From positions 1 to 64,000 of the forward strand of contig JACCGJ010014207.1 in assembly GCA_013407085.1 (NCBI GenBank): DNA of 64,000 nt, written 5' to 3'. Origin of the DNA: Atriophallophorus winterbourni. Taxonomy: Eukaryota; Platyhelminthes; Trematoda; Plagiorchiida; Microphallidae. The notes below the pieces were generated by a model, which saw nothing but the letters and a program-made list of their open reading frames with translations, was not told the DNA's origin and did not search any database. Positions within the stretch are counted from its first letter, which is position 1. Each line of letters begins with the position of its first letter. Shown piece by piece: positions 11,325-23,199 of the stretch. The translations under genes were made by a program, and so were the position numbers.

Positions 11325-11860
11325 GAGGTGTTTGAAAACACCCGTTATTACCAAGATTGATTTGTAGAATGCACAGTCGTTTGTATATGGGAATGAAAGA
11401 TGGAAAAAGTCTAATTACCTAAAGGTTCAAGTTCACGTTTTACAGGTTGGCTAGAAGGCGATTCATGTGCTGAGATTTCCTTCAACGTTATGCGGTCCAG
11501 CACATAGCACATCGATTTTTTACAGTATATAAAGTATAGAGTTCATACGGTTTACGCACCGTTGTTTCCGGATATCGGGAAAGTCCGGTGGCTTTTTTTT
11601 CACCAGCATTGTGAGATGTCATCGATTCAGGCAACACTGTAATAATATGCGTGAACAAAACAAATAGTTTTTGTTTTTGATTTGTTTATTACGCATAGTT
11701 TGGAAATAGGCTATGCTAATAAGCGTCTAGTTCACTCTTGAAGCATAACATGGTAGATAAATGTTTTACCATCTAGGAGCTCATTTCAGTAGTTTACCAC
11801 ACGGTCACTGCCTGGGTCTACTTTCAAGAAGTTTCAATGCATTATTCCTTGTAGCTGTTT
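11325..11860. other. Unassigned spacer
   Basis: Between the Gypsy 5' LTR and the end of the next LINE. I see no gene or repeat that I recognise. Confidence 0.4.
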
Positions 11861-11869
11861 CACGGACAA

Positions 11870-14480
11870 ACATCATTCACTCATTAATGTTACCTCCCGT
11901 GTGACCCTTTAAAATCTTGAAGTCTCCTATTAGGTCGCCTTGCAGCCAACGTCTCCTAAATAAAAACAAATAGATGTCTTTGAGTCTGGTATGGTAGGTT
12001 GTACCTGTTTGACCCTCAATCATCATAGTCGCAAGGCGCCAGACATTTTCGAGAAACATGGGATCTATTTTAAGTACGGTGCCTAGAATTAAACACAATA
12101 TTCTAAGCGAGGTCGCGAGAATACCTTGTATAGAGGAAAGAAAATAGTAGGTTAACGGCGCAGTCTGATCTGTTATTTAAAGCTGCGTTTGCTGCTTCGA
12201 CTCATTGAGTAGACCTCTAAAAACCTCTATTGATAGTAATGCCGAGAGCCTTCAGTTTTTAAGTATCAGCTATTCTGATAGGTTCCATTGCAGAATTCTA
12301 GTTGTGTTGTCGCCAAATCAGTCGTTAAAACACAGCTCTTCCCCAAGTTTATTAGCAAGTCCCATGGATTCGACCATTTGATTACCTTTTCTAAATTAGA
12401 GATCATGTTTATCATGCCTTGGATTTCCAAGAATAAATTTATTTATTTATTTATTTTTCTACTGTCAATTTCTAGGATCTCAACCTCATCAGCATAAAGA
12501 AATTAACATGACCTCAAACAGGATGCCAGATGGTTTACAAGAATAAGAAAAAGTTGTGAACAAAGCACTGAGCCGTAAGGCATTCCACTGAGTATCACTG
12601 ATTCCTCCGAGCACACCCCTGCGATTTTAACATAGAACTATTTCGTTATGAACCTGTCTACCTATCGATGTAATTCAACTGTGATGCAAAACATCCTCAG
12701 ATTGTGCATGAGGTATCTGTGGTTCATAGAGCCAACGACTGTCTGGAACGCAAGGTAGCATAGTCTGACTACTCTCACTACATCGATCCGTAATGTCATT
12801 TCATCAAGAAAGCTCTGAAGATTTTTTAGGCAGGACCTTCCTTTCCAGAATCCATACTGAGCATTGCATATTGACGAATGGGATACAAAATGTTTACATA
12901 TCGTTTGCCGAATGATGTTTTCTAAGCACGTGCAACGAATGCTCGTCGAGCATGCTGGGCTATAGTTGCGTACATCCAAACTGGGACCCTTTTGTGTCCA
13001 GCTACCACTAACGCGTATTTCGGATTATCCATGTCCTGATTAACCCCCAAAGAGCAAAAGAAATGTGCTTTGCACTAGTGAGTTTCTAAATGGTTACCTG
13101 AATCAAGCTGATGAACACAGCGGAAGAATAAATGCAAAGCATCCGCTTTTTCCTGTGCGGTCAAAGCCATGTTACCATCACCCTACACTAACGTACCTAT
13201 TTCTTATATTAAGGATCGTTTGAAGTGAACGTAGCCACACAAAGCTTTCAAGTTAATCTTTGCTTTTTTGGCAAATTTGAATTCAATTTTCCGTTTAGCT
13301 TTTCTTTGCAGCGCAACAGATGAATTTCTGGTCTGTATATACCGCAGTCTAGATCTGTGAATTCCAGAGAATTTGAAACCCCTCTAACTACGGTCACTCC
13401 GTCTGATAGCGCTAAAAACAGACGCGCTCCTTAAGGGTGGTTTTCCTCGCGTTTTAACTATTCTTAGAAATGCAAATCCTTCGTGTATTTGCAAACGCTG
13501 TCCTCTCATAATATTCACACCTGATTTCTACACTAAGTTGTAATTCGTCTGGTTCCATAGTTTGTAGTTGTTCGATATCTAGGAGACCAAAGCTGCTGGA
13601 CATATTCATTTGGTGACTAATATGCACCTAATTCCAGTCCAACAGAATAACGGCGTGATCACTCTTGCATAGTGGCGAAAGGTGCTGAATCCCACAAATA
13701 AATTTTTCATGATATGAGAGAACCAAATGTAATGTGTAAGGAGATTTTTCCGCCTCAAACCTTGTATGTTCCCATCCATGCTGGAAAAAGACGCAGAGGA
13801 CCAGTCCAGATATTGCGACTCAGATGACTCTGATGATGAAATTTCGCTATTTCAATCGATCCCCGAAAGAATAAAATATCGAACAATTAAAAATTCTTTT
13901 TATTACACTTCCAGTACTTTCTGTGCATCAATCAGTAATTGATTGTCTAGTGGTGAAGCACCCGAGCTTTTATTAGCACATGTAAATTCGGGTCTCCTCA
14001 AAGTGACAGTGAGAAATACCGATGTTAGTTAGATTTTGTGAAAAATTGATTTTCAATAATGTCTAACTGTGAAGAAGGTATGTATGACTCATAATTGACA
14101 CACCGATTCCCGAGGCACCATTATTAATATCCTTACGATAGATTGCGTGCTTATTTGACACGAACGACGATAATCTGATATCAAACATAATTCACAGCGG
14201 CAATTGGATCGGGTTGGTTCTCAAGTGCAGCAATCTGCAGAACTCCCTACTTATCACGTATACTGCAAACATTTGTGTACAGTACCCAGGCATTTATATT
14301 CTGCACACGTTTCAATCCCCTTTTAATCGGGATGAGAGCAAACTCGCACATACACCGTTTTAGAGACCAAAGCAGTGTGAAACTGATTGGACTTAGCATG
14401 CGAAAACGCCTGTACCCGCCTGATGGCAGTTATACAAGATTTGCTTCGATCAGGATCCTATTACAGAGTGTCTTTTGCTG
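11870..14480 (-). mobile_element. CR1/Jockey-like LINE, degenerate
   Basis: Read from right to left on the minus strand. An endonuclease end is visible near 13600-13760 (SPLCKSDHAVILLDW). A basic linker follows near 13250-13330 (KAKRKIEFKFAKKAK), then the region before the reverse transcriptase (MALTAQEKADALHLFFRCV, about 13200-13090). Next come the fingers (12979-12662: NAQYGFWKGRSCLKNL, LCYLAFQTV) and the C-terminal tail (12098-11877: RLKDIYLFLFRRRWLQGDLI). Many stops. The N-terminal endonuclease is the least certain part. Confidence 0.75.
12400..12466 (+). repeat. LINE 3'-end signature with ATTT tail
   Basis: GATCATGTTTATCATG, then the perfect hairpin CTTGGA/TCCAAG, then a run of four ATTT units. 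This is the clearest copy of the 3' terminus seen at 345, 1236 and 19925. It lies inside the minus-strand LINE in the opposite orientation, so it is a separate nested tail. Confidence 0.65.
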
Positions 14481-14819
14481 ACTTTCAGGCGTAGTGCCTT
14501 GAAATCTCGTGAAACATTCACTCTCCTCGCACTTGTTCTTCATTGGCGAGTCATTTTGAAACACATTTTCCATTATTATTACAGCAGACGAATAGCACAG
14601 CTTATTTCGGCTCATACTACTTTTGACGAGAGTTTTTAATCCAATAATGAGCGTTCTTGAAAACAAACGTTTGCTAGACATCGTGATTCTACGAAACATA
14701 AGTTTGACTTCTTTTCTGTTATACTCCGAAGAGCTTTGTAACACTTCTCAGAGTAATAAAATTCGCTTTTCAAAGTGTCAGTAAAAAAGGTTATGAGCAG
14801 TGACTCAAAGACTAAGTCG
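14481..14819. other. Spacer before the BEL element
   Basis: Contains a minus-strand open frame (14744-14430) that overlaps the presumed 5' end of the LINE. It has no domain I recognise. Confidence 0.35.
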
Positions 14820-14880
14820 GTCTAAGGTTTAAAGGAGTGTGAAATTCTTTTTTGATCGCCGGTACAAGCAGCAATACTGA

Positions 14881-15835
14881 ATGGTTCGACTCGACGTTAC
14901 GCTATTTGAACCAGCTATGAGCATATGGATCGGATTACCTAAAGTAGAAGCATCATACTTTGACGGTTATCTAATGGATTATTGGAAATTCATGAAGCAA
15001 TTTAAATGGTATATCGAGTCTAAGCTTATGGATCTGGGCAAGCAAATGTTGTATTTGATGTTTTATTGCCGGTGTGAGGCTCGAAAAGCCATTGATTCAT
15101 GTGTTATGCTACAACCCACTGAGGGTTTCTCGAGGGCGAAAGCGATTTCGAAGGATTTATTCGGGCTACTGCATGTTATTGCCAGGTCCAAGTTAGAGCA
15201 ATTGATTGATGAATTCAGAAGACTTTCCAACATAGTCGATGATTTGTCTGATTTGGTTATAAAAATGGAAAATTGTTAAATGACGTTGAAGCAAATGAAG
15301 TGTGATGCTGATTTGAATTCAGTCACAACATTGGAAGGATTAGTAATATGCTACCCTTCTGTGTTACAACAGCAGTTGGATGACGCAGCGGATACGATTT
15401 TTGCTGACCGGTCGAAAGTTGACTTTTCCCGACCAACCGAGTTCGTATCTCGCATAGCAAGAAATGCCAGAAGTAGATTTGGCATGCTTATTGATCGAAC
15501 TGCTGTCTCGTCTAAGCCATCGGAGAAAACAAGAATGTCAGTAGAAAGGAAGGTATTTATGACTTCAAGGGAACCGAGGCCAATGCTAGTTAAGTGCTAT
15601 CAATGTGGAGGATATCATTAAAAAGAACATTGTACTAGCTATCAGAAGGCTGACGTAAGAGCCAGATGAAATATCGCTAAGCAGCATAGTATATGTTACA
15701 TTTGCTTATGACAGTCTCACAAGGCATTTGATTGCACGGTTCCGAATACTTGTTCCGTTGAAGGTTGTGGTAGACGACACCATTCTTCTCTGCATTATGA
15801 TCACACTAACCAGCAACAAGAAAAACTATAAACTG
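14881..15835 (+). pseudogene. BEL/Pao gag with zinc knuckles
   Basis: Encodes the BEL gag core: GLPKVEASYFDGYLMDYW, KLMDLGKQMLYLMFYC, EARKAIDSCVML, IKMENC, then MTLKQMKCDADLNSVTTLEG and FVSRIARNARSRFG. A single in-frame TAA at 15277-15279 splits the frame after MENC, and the same frame resumes at once. Zinc knuckles follow: CYQCGGYH (with a stop replacing one residue), CYICL...SHKAFDC and CSVEGCGRRHHSSLH. This is the usual BEL arrangement. Confidence 0.85.
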
Positions 15836-15889
15836 CAGTGCTACTGCTCTCAGTAGAGCAGTAAGCTTAGGATACCTGGCAGTGAACAT

Positions 15890-16600
15890 TAAAACGCCAG
15901 TTGGACTTGCTCCAGTCGTGGCTCTACTTGACAATGGCTCTGATGCAACTTTGATCTAACAGAATTTATTTTAGAAATTTTGTATGCCTAGTGCTCCAGC
16001 TGATGTGTCGATTAAAACTCTCGGTTTACATCAAAACTTGAAAATCTCGTTATTTAATATCGATGTGCATTAGGTTGACTGGAATAAAATAATTCATGTT
16101 GCCGAAGCTTGCACAGTTTCCAAGTTACCTAAAGCAGTTTTGAATTCCCAAATATGATCAGCGCGAAGTATACACATTTGAGAGATCTGAAATTTTCAGA
16201 GAATGTTGGATAAGAAATAACTTTGCTAATTGGCTGCAACGTACCAGAAGCGCATTAGGTGCTCCAACAATGTTTGAGTGGCCGTGAGCAGCCATTCGCT
16301 AGCAAGACGTTAATTGGATGGGTATTACAGGGACCAACTGATGGTTCGAGAGTTGTTAACCATGTGAGTACTCTTACCGCACGAACACAAAATGTGCTCG
16401 ACAAACTCACCAAGTTGTATGAAGGAGAGTTTGCTGATCTTTGTGTGGAAGATACGACTCTCTCTCGTAATGATGGATCTGCGCTACGTATAGTAGAAAA
16501 ATCCTCATTGGTTGACGGGCATTTTCAGGTACATCTTCTGTTGAAAAAAACCTGATATTCAATTGAATGATAATTATGAATTAGCCTCAAAAGGCTTAGC
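15890..16600 (+). pseudogene. BEL/Pao protease and pol start
   Basis: LAPVVALLDNGSDATLI carries the aspartic protease active site in its BEL form (LDNGSD) and is followed by a stop. 16259-16555 encodes LQQCLSGREQPFASKTLIGW and VLQGPTDGS, the linker that precedes the reverse transcriptase in BEL polyproteins. Several stops interrupt it. Confidence 0.78.
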
Positions 16601-16669
16601 ATGTTAAAACGCCGTTTTAAAAGAGATGGACAGTTGTATCTACGATGTGTTGAAGTATAACGACATCAC

Positions 16670-17224
16670 TTGGAATCCGGACATATAGAGGATATTCCAC
16701 ATACTATTGAGAGTCCGACACGTGTTTGGTACTTGCCACATCACCCGATACTGAATACACGGGAACAGGAGAAGTGTAGAATTGTGTTTGATTGTGCAGG
16801 GAAGTATAACCACGTCTGTTTGAACGACATGTTGTTACAAGGTCCAAACATGTCAATGATCTTGGTTGAGGTCCTTTTACGTTTCCGATTACACCAGTAT
16901 GCGTTCGCGGCTGACATCAATGAAATGTTTTTGCAAATGGGTGTGCCGCAAGCGGACCAAGACGCATTAAAACTGCTTTAGTGGTCGAATAACGACATGA
17001 TGTTACAGGGTGCGAAGCTGACAACGAACTTTGTTGAGGTTTTTCTACGTTTCCGGTTACACCTGTGTGCTTTCGCGGGTGACATCAAGGAAATGTATCT
17101 GCAAGTGGGTGTGCCGCAGGCAAACCGAGACGCATTGAGGAGACTGCTTCAGTGGTCTAATAAAGACATCACGTCGCCTTTTAAAACGTACCAGATGACA
17201 GTGCATTCATTAGGTGCCACTTGA
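16670..17224 (+). pseudogene. BEL/Pao reverse transcriptase with internal tandem duplication
   Basis: VWYLPHHPILNT, KCRIVFDCAGKYN and CLNDMLLQGPN are the fingers of a BEL reverse transcriptase. The palm block LLRFRLHQYAFAADINEMF (16826-16993) is then repeated at once as FLRFRLHLCAFAGDIKEMY (16994-17165). The unit is about 168 bp, and the first catalytic Asp is kept in both copies. A stop ends the first repeat. I do not see the YxDD box in readable form downstream. Confidence 0.85.
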
Positions 17225-17229
17225 TTACC

Positions 17230-17540
17230 ATTTTGTGCAACTTATGCGTTACGCAAAACTGTTAAACATTCCAGACATTCGTTTGATTACAGCATCAGTA
17301 AGCTTGACACACAAACACATTTACATATATTTTGCGATGCATCTGAAATTGATCACGGAGCAGTGGCATATGGGCATACCTTTGAGAAAGGATGCGCATC
17401 ACCAGCTCGTCTTTTATTTTCATGGTCCGGAGTCAAACATTTACAAACGGTATCTATTCATAGATTTGATTTACAAGCTGCTGTTCTTGCGGTACGCATG
17501 TATTTGCTATTGGAACGAACGTTTGGGTATCGTCTAATTT
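17230..17540 (+). pseudogene. BEL/Pao RNase H fragment
   Basis: Reading across frames gives LRKTVKH, then HIFCDASEIDHGAVAYG, the RNase H start of BEL polyproteins with its catalytic Asp, and RFDLQAAVLAVRM further on. The fragment is short and frameshifted. Confidence 0.65.
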
Positions 17541-17599
17541 GATCGACGAGAAGAGCGCTGGCTGGCATGTGTATTAAACACACTCAATTAGAATAGACA

Positions 17600-17912
17600 T
17601 TGTTGACAGCTTTGATTGAGGTAGAGCGTATATTAAATAGCGAATAAATAAATCCCTATCGTGTCCAATGATAATGATGCAGTAACTCTACTCACAAACG
17701 ACTTATTGCTACAGCACAATAACCTCAAAGTCCCAGTTAACATCAAGTTTGTAAAAAGAATGAGAATAAACTGGAAAGAGATATTTTGGAAACTATGGAA
17801 TTGTAAATATTTATCGATGTTAGAAGAACGACTAAGATGGATCAACACGCGTCGCAATTTTATTCCCGTTGATGTAGTATTGGTTTTGTCTGAAGAATTA
17901 TCGAAAAGGTAG
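17600..17912 (+). pseudogene. BEL/Pao integrase end
   Basis: LTALIEVERILN (about 17600-17640) is the block just after the integrase core. RINWKEIFWKLWNCKYLSML and NFIPVDVVLV (17760-17900) are its C-terminal tail. Compared with 4314-5336, the entire catalytic core is missing, so this element lost its integrase by a large deletion. Confidence 0.75.
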
Positions 17913-18330
17913 ATATACCGGTTGGTAATATTCAGACAGCAAAAGTGAGTGATGATGGTTTAAAACAAACGGTCAGAATACGAACAATGGATAGCTTGAT
18001 CCGGCGTGATATTCGGAAAGTATGTTTGTTAAAAGGGTACCAAAAAGACGTGGGTAACTTGAGTAAGGATCAGGACAACTTTTTTATAAGGTATAAGCAG
18101 CATCGGAGGATGTGGTGGGTCTGCGGTTGTCAACCGCATTCTCTATAAAAAGCTACTAATATCCATTGAAGGTGATGCAATGTGGCGGAAGTGACTCGCC
18201 ACTAAATAAAGTCATTTGCCGCTCTAAATTCGTTAGAGTATTCGTCGGGCAATCGTAACATAGTTAGGCCAAAGAAAGAAGTTTGTCGGGGATGTAAGGT
18301 TTAAAGAAGTATGAAATTCTTCCTTTCACT
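17913..18330 (+). repeat. Presumed 3' LTR of the BEL element
   Basis: Follows the integrase tail directly. It includes a hairpin of the type GCGGTTG/CAACCGC around 18122-18136, and an AATAAAG string at 18205-18211 that could serve as a polyadenylation signal. The last 30 bp match sequence just before gag. The left border is uncertain. Confidence 0.5.
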
Positions 18331-19659
18331 TTTATTTTCTTGTTTTATTTTGAACCTAATTACAAAACCTGAATTTTTTCAAATAGATTTTGCTTGTGTT
18401 TAATTTACCTACAGTATTTTGATATAAAACTTTCCTTTTTGTAATTAATTCTGTTATTGTAATACTTTTCTTTCCATGCTTTCGGTCAAACGTTTTTTCT
18501 TTGTTGCTGCCATTTTCGGTCATTGTTGCTAAATTCGGTTGCCATTTTGGGCTCCAGTATTTTGCTTGAATTTGGACGATATTTTTGGTGTCACTTTTGT
18601 TTGTCACAAAACTTTACAGAACATTTTGATAACTCGATTCTTCCAATTTTCATATGAGGTGGTCTTCGATTTAATTGAATTGATTCTGGTGTATTTGGCT
18701 CTATTGTTTGCTGTTACGTCCTTATACAATTGTGGTTTGCATAGTTATTTTTGTTGTAGTTGTGGTCAATTACAGTACCGTAGTAAATAAGAATCGTTGT
18801 TTTGAATTGCCGAAATAAGAAAATGGTGGTCTACGCGTTAATTACGTCATAGACGATATAGTCGGCATTCTTGAATCCTTAAATTCTATTAAGAAAAATT
18901 TTGTGTATCGCGTTGAAACCTAACCTTTCTTTAATTAAATACCGCTTATTTAATATAGAAGAAGTCACTACATAACCGCTCACAGTACGTCAGGCGTTCT
19001 CTATATACATCCTAATCTTGTTTAATAACAGTATCTGCCATGCAAAGGCAAACAATAACAGTCCCTGAAATACGATTTGCACCGTTACTTTGACTTTACA
19101 AGTAGCAAGAGAAATTTGTCGTCGAATAAAATATCTCTTATAATCCCGATGATATTGTTTTTATGTCAGCCATTTTGCATAAAATCAGTGAAGAATTTTT
19201 CATACCTTCATTAAATACTTCTCTCGAATGCGGAATTTTTCCAACCCATTGAAAACAATCTGTTATTATCCCCCTTTAAAATATGGTAATTCGAACCTCA
19301 TTACGAATTATCGCTAGGTTATTTGAAAAGTTAATTAGAAATTTTCGGACTACTCCAGTCCAGAAGCGTTTAACCAAGTCTAATATTGTTTTCTGAACCA
19401 AAAGTCTTGTGTAACCTGCCAGTTGTAATACTTGGACCACATAACCATGAACAAAGATTTGCTGAGGTTCCCCACTGGCTACATCATTTCGAAATTCTCC
19501 TATGTGAAAATTTTTGGGCTTTTATCAAGCTGGTTTCTTTCTTTTATATAAGATCGCACCTTTTCAGTTCATGTTAACAATGTGACCTGTGAACTAAACA
19601 TTTTTGAAGAATTTGACTCCTCGAGATCTCCCAAATCTTCGAGAATCAGGTGTATCAGA
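18331..19659. other. Unassigned AT-rich stretch
   Basis: Open frames at 18356-18607 (minus), 18539-18790 and 19386-19577 have no recognisable domain or repeat partner in the window. I see nothing here that I can support as a gene. Confidence 0.35.
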
Positions 19660-19925
19660 CTTCAATATAATCCGTGTCATTTTCCCCTCACCCAATTTTC
19701 CCTTCCATACAATAACAGCTCATATATTAAATTTGTGTAAAAATGATTGATTACAATTTACGTTTATCATTTTACCAAACGAAAAATTACCTGCACCTGT
19801 GACCTTGAAAATTTAATAATCAATGTTCATATATATATGCTTTGTGTTTACAAGCAATTTTGATAATTATTGATCATGCTTATCATGCCTTGAAAATCCA
19901 AGAATAAAACATTTATTCATTTATT
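19660..19925 (+). mobile_element. LINE 3' tail
   Basis: Plus-strand copy of the repeat found inverted at 7483-7765. It ends with GATCATGCTTATCATG, a CTTGAAAATCCAAG hairpin and a TTTATTCATTTATTTTT tail. The downstream LINE body begins right after it, so this may be a 5'-truncated insertion next to, or into, that element. Confidence 0.65.
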
Positions 19926-19929
19926 TTTT

Positions 19930-22530
19930 CCCTCAGATCAAACCACCGCTAGAATCGATGGTGGGGTTGCTTTATACTTCCAACAACATATTTTCGTCGC
20001 AGTTTTATTTCGTTTCCGGCAGACTGCCGGTATGGGTGAAAGCTTATGGTGCCGTATAAGGACTGAAGCTTCATTTGCCACAATAAGTGTTGTTTATCGA
20101 TCTCCCGATACTCAGTCAGATATCACAGAACTGTCAGTATGGTAAACCTTAAAACTGTTTGATTATTGGCGATTTCAATGCTTCTAACATTGGGTGAACT
20201 ACCTAGAAGAATATTCTGGGTAATTGAAGGAGGACGTTTTGGACGCTGTAGTTGATGTGGGCCTCGTACAGCATGTTTCCCATCTTACCAGAGTAGGACC
20301 TACTGGGTGCGAGTCCATTTTGGACCTGGTATTCAATCCGATATTACTCAGCTTCGGATTAAAGCTCCATTAGGTTGTAGAGATCATGATACCATAATAT
20401 TTAATTTGGAACGTAACACTGGCTGGGCAACAGATCCCATTCCCAGAAGGAATTCTTTGAATGCAGATGCACATAGTTTATGTGATGTTGCATCATCTCT
20501 CGATTGGTCTTTCGATCAATCAGATGATTTTCAAGATTGTTGGCTGTGATCCAGAATATTATCTGGACAGTTATTAAGGTTGTTTTTCTGTTGTCCACAC
20601 GTCGTCGTAAGGTAAAATGTCCCCTATATTTGATAAGAGGCTTCGGATACTTTTGTGGCAAAAGTCTAAAGATGTGTTCGATATTCCTAAGCCATAAAAA
20701 CGCCAGGGACTACGATAACCTTCAGCAAGCCAGAAACCTCTGCACGACATTGTAACGCAGAAAACCTATGTTGTACGAGCAGCGATTGGTTGACGACTCT
20801 ATTTGTGCACCAAAACTCTCATTTGCATACATTCGTCACCGCACAATGGGGTAGACTACTGAGGATGGTTTGAATGCTGAAGCCGTAGTCAAGCAATATG
20901 CCTCGCGTACTGTTTGGAGGACAGTGACCCCCGTTCTGTCTTTCAGAACAGTGAGGTCCTTCCTGATCTTGATGTAGATGTGAGAACGGTTAGAATCCTA
21001 TTTTAACAGTAAGATACACAATCCGTACCACGACCAGATGATATGCATCCATTGGTTTCAAGAGCACTCTCAGACGTCTTGTGCGATCTGTTTGTCAGGT
21101 TTTTTAAAAAAATCTGTAGTATTAGGCTTCTTGCTACAGTAATGAAAACATGGTATTATTAAACCTGTGTTAAGGGGGGAGACCATAGTTGTCCCGCTAT
21201 TTACAGGGAGTGAAACAGATTTATGGGATCTGAAAAGTTTTAGAGAAGTTGATGAAGAGGGAAATAGAGCAATATCTTATAGAGTGCGGGTGTTGGTGTC
21301 TAAAACAACATGAATTCAGAAAAAATCGCTCATGCGTAAGTAATCTGCTCGTTGCGCGAAAACTTTGCTTCGATTGATTCTGGACAAGCGGTCGATGTTG
21401 CGTTTATCAACTTCAGAAAGGCGTCCGACCGTGTCACCCCCCGCCGATTGCTCGTCGACCTGGAAAGTCTAGGTATTTATGGGTGTCTTCTTAAGTAGAT
21501 CGATGCATCCTTTTCAGAGCCGTCAAACCCTGTAGAGGTGAATGGAGTTTTGTCTTCAGAGATGATAGCAAGTTCCGGAGTGCCACAGGGATCTGTTCAT
21601 GGCTCATTGGCAGTCAAAATTTTCGTAAATGACAATCCCGACGCGGTAGCCATCGATTGTCATTTATTCTCTGATTATCTGAAACTATGGGCCTCTGTCA
21701 GTTACAACGATGGCCACAAGCAACTGCAAGAAGTAGTTGATGAATGACCTTTACAAATCACTGGTCACTGCCTATAAATGAGGACAAGACAGTAGTCATG
21801 CGCATAAACTCCGATGACACTCTTGGCGAATACTTTCTTTGAAGTAAACCTATTAGAGCGGTGACTTAAAGTTTCTGATTATGGATTCCACGAAGTCGAA
21901 AGCTGACACTTGTCGGAGTATAGGCAGCGCTACCAGAATGCTCTGGGCAATTCGGCGTTCATTTGTGACCATTACCCCGAAAAGGTTCTAGATACTTTTC
22001 TCTGTGTAAAACCGTCATCGGTTAGAATATGGGATATCCGTTTCATTTGCTCAGTCTAAAGCGAATGCGACTCATTGGAGAAAGTACAAAGGGGGGCTGA
22101 GATGTTTCATGAAATTCGCCACCTCGCGTACCAGGATAGAAGAAGCTTATTGAAAATTTACCTCCCAGAATTTCGAAAGGAATAGGTTTGACAAGCTCCT
22201 GACACGCTGTATTCTTCTCGTTCAATATAAAGACGAGCTTGTCCGTTACTTTTGATTAGTGGGAGAGTCAAGGACTCGTGGGCATGACCATATGTTGCAA
22301 CAGCCTAGAGGGTTGAAGGCGGAATAATGCGAGCACGCTATCCACGCGGGTGGATGGAATGATGGATGAATTGATTTAGTGATGTTCTTCTACTATCAGA
22401 GCTTGCCTTGTTAGCAGAAACCACCCATGTTCAATGCTGCGATAAAGCTTAAACTGGATTTCATCCATTTCACTGCTTTCGTTTCAGAAGAAGACGAAGA
22501 ATTGCTAAGCAAGATTAGCTTACAGGAGTT
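19930..22530 (+). mobile_element. CR1/Jockey-like LINE with endonuclease and reverse transcriptase
   Basis: An almost complete ORF2 in pieces. Endonuclease blocks are ATISVVYRSPDTQSDI, LIIGDFNASNIG (20166-20201) and PLGCRDHDTIIFNLE (about 20365-20410). Reverse transcriptase blocks are LKQHEFRKNRSCVSNLL (about 21300), SGVPQGSVHGSLAVKIFVND (21573-21632) and LFSDYLKLW (about 21662-21690). In the last of these the catalytic ADD is replaced by SDY. The tail near 22060-22200 has LKRMRLIGESTKGG. It is inactive because of stops and the lost catalytic box. It ends about 300 bp upstream of the host gene. Confidence 0.85.
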
Positions 22531-22856
22531 ATAATATAAAGAAAGTGAAACGCTAGCAGTTCTTTTTTATATACACGATTGTTCTTCGAAAGTCCTCTAA
22601 CCGTACTGATGAATAGAAACAACTTTTTTCCTTTTAGAGCATCGGAAGACGTGAACCCTCAAAACAATCCGGATAATCTCTTGTCATCGGAATCGACGAA
22701 GATTTCAAACAGACAAAAAGAAATAAACTTTTTGTGACTGATAAGTGCTTCTCTGCAGCTATTCACAGAGTGAAATTCTGAACGTTTGATTCACTGGTAA
22801 CCTACCGTTCAAAACTGAACTGAACTGAATTCATTGAATTTACTTAGTCATTTTCA
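22531..22856 (+). promoter_or_regulatory. Upstream region of the NRF-6-like gene
   Basis: About 325 bp between the LINE tail and the first ATG. I see no convincing promoter element or splice-leader acceptor that can be fixed by eye, but the promoter or 5' untranslated region must lie here or further upstream. Confidence 0.3.
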
Positions 22857-23199
22857 ATGATAATGTCCTTGTCATTTTTGCATTATTTTGAATTGATTTT
22901 TAGCATGATATTCTTGTGTATATTGATATTCCTGAACCATGTACTTGCGGAAGATAACCGGAAATATTTGACATATGAGCGTGTTTTGACTGACAGTTAT
23001 CAGATCATTGTGTCTTCATACCAGAGAAATTTGAATTCAGTCATTGAAATTCTCAAAAGTAATTTCGAAAAGACACAAAAATTGTTTAATCCAAAATTAA
23101 TTTCTACCTTACATCTGAGAAACAATGAAAGTCAGTGTTTCAAAGAGATATTGAAAATAAGTCAAGCGTTGCTACATGGTGAAGCTTGGGCATACCCTT
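22857..23199 (+). CDS. nrf-6-like: NRF-6-like exon 1
   Basis: Starts at the first ATG of an open frame and encodes a hydrophobic segment (FELIFSMIFLCILIFL), then CFKEILKISQALLHGEAWAY, which matches the start of NRF domains. Ends in phase 1 before a GTATGA donor. The intron that follows is only 39 nt (23200-23238). The true start could lie at the second ATG, two codons downstream. Confidence 0.88.

Larger units (their letters stand above)
14820..18330 (+). mobile_element. BEL/Pao LTR retrotransposon, degenerate
   Basis: A plus-strand element in the order gag, zinc knuckles, protease, reverse transcriptase, RNase H, integrase tail. A roughly 30-bp stretch containing TAAGGTTTAAAG and TGAAATTCTT occurs at both ends (14822-14852 and 18294-18326), probably remnants of the LTR ends. 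The 5' LTR is mostly lost. Most of the integrase is deleted, which sets it apart from the chimera at 4.3 kb, where the integrase is what survives. Confidence 0.85.

Noticed and set aside
18356..18607. Asn/Lys-rich minus-strand frame
   Set aside because: Composition follows the AT bias of the region; no domain or splice sites.
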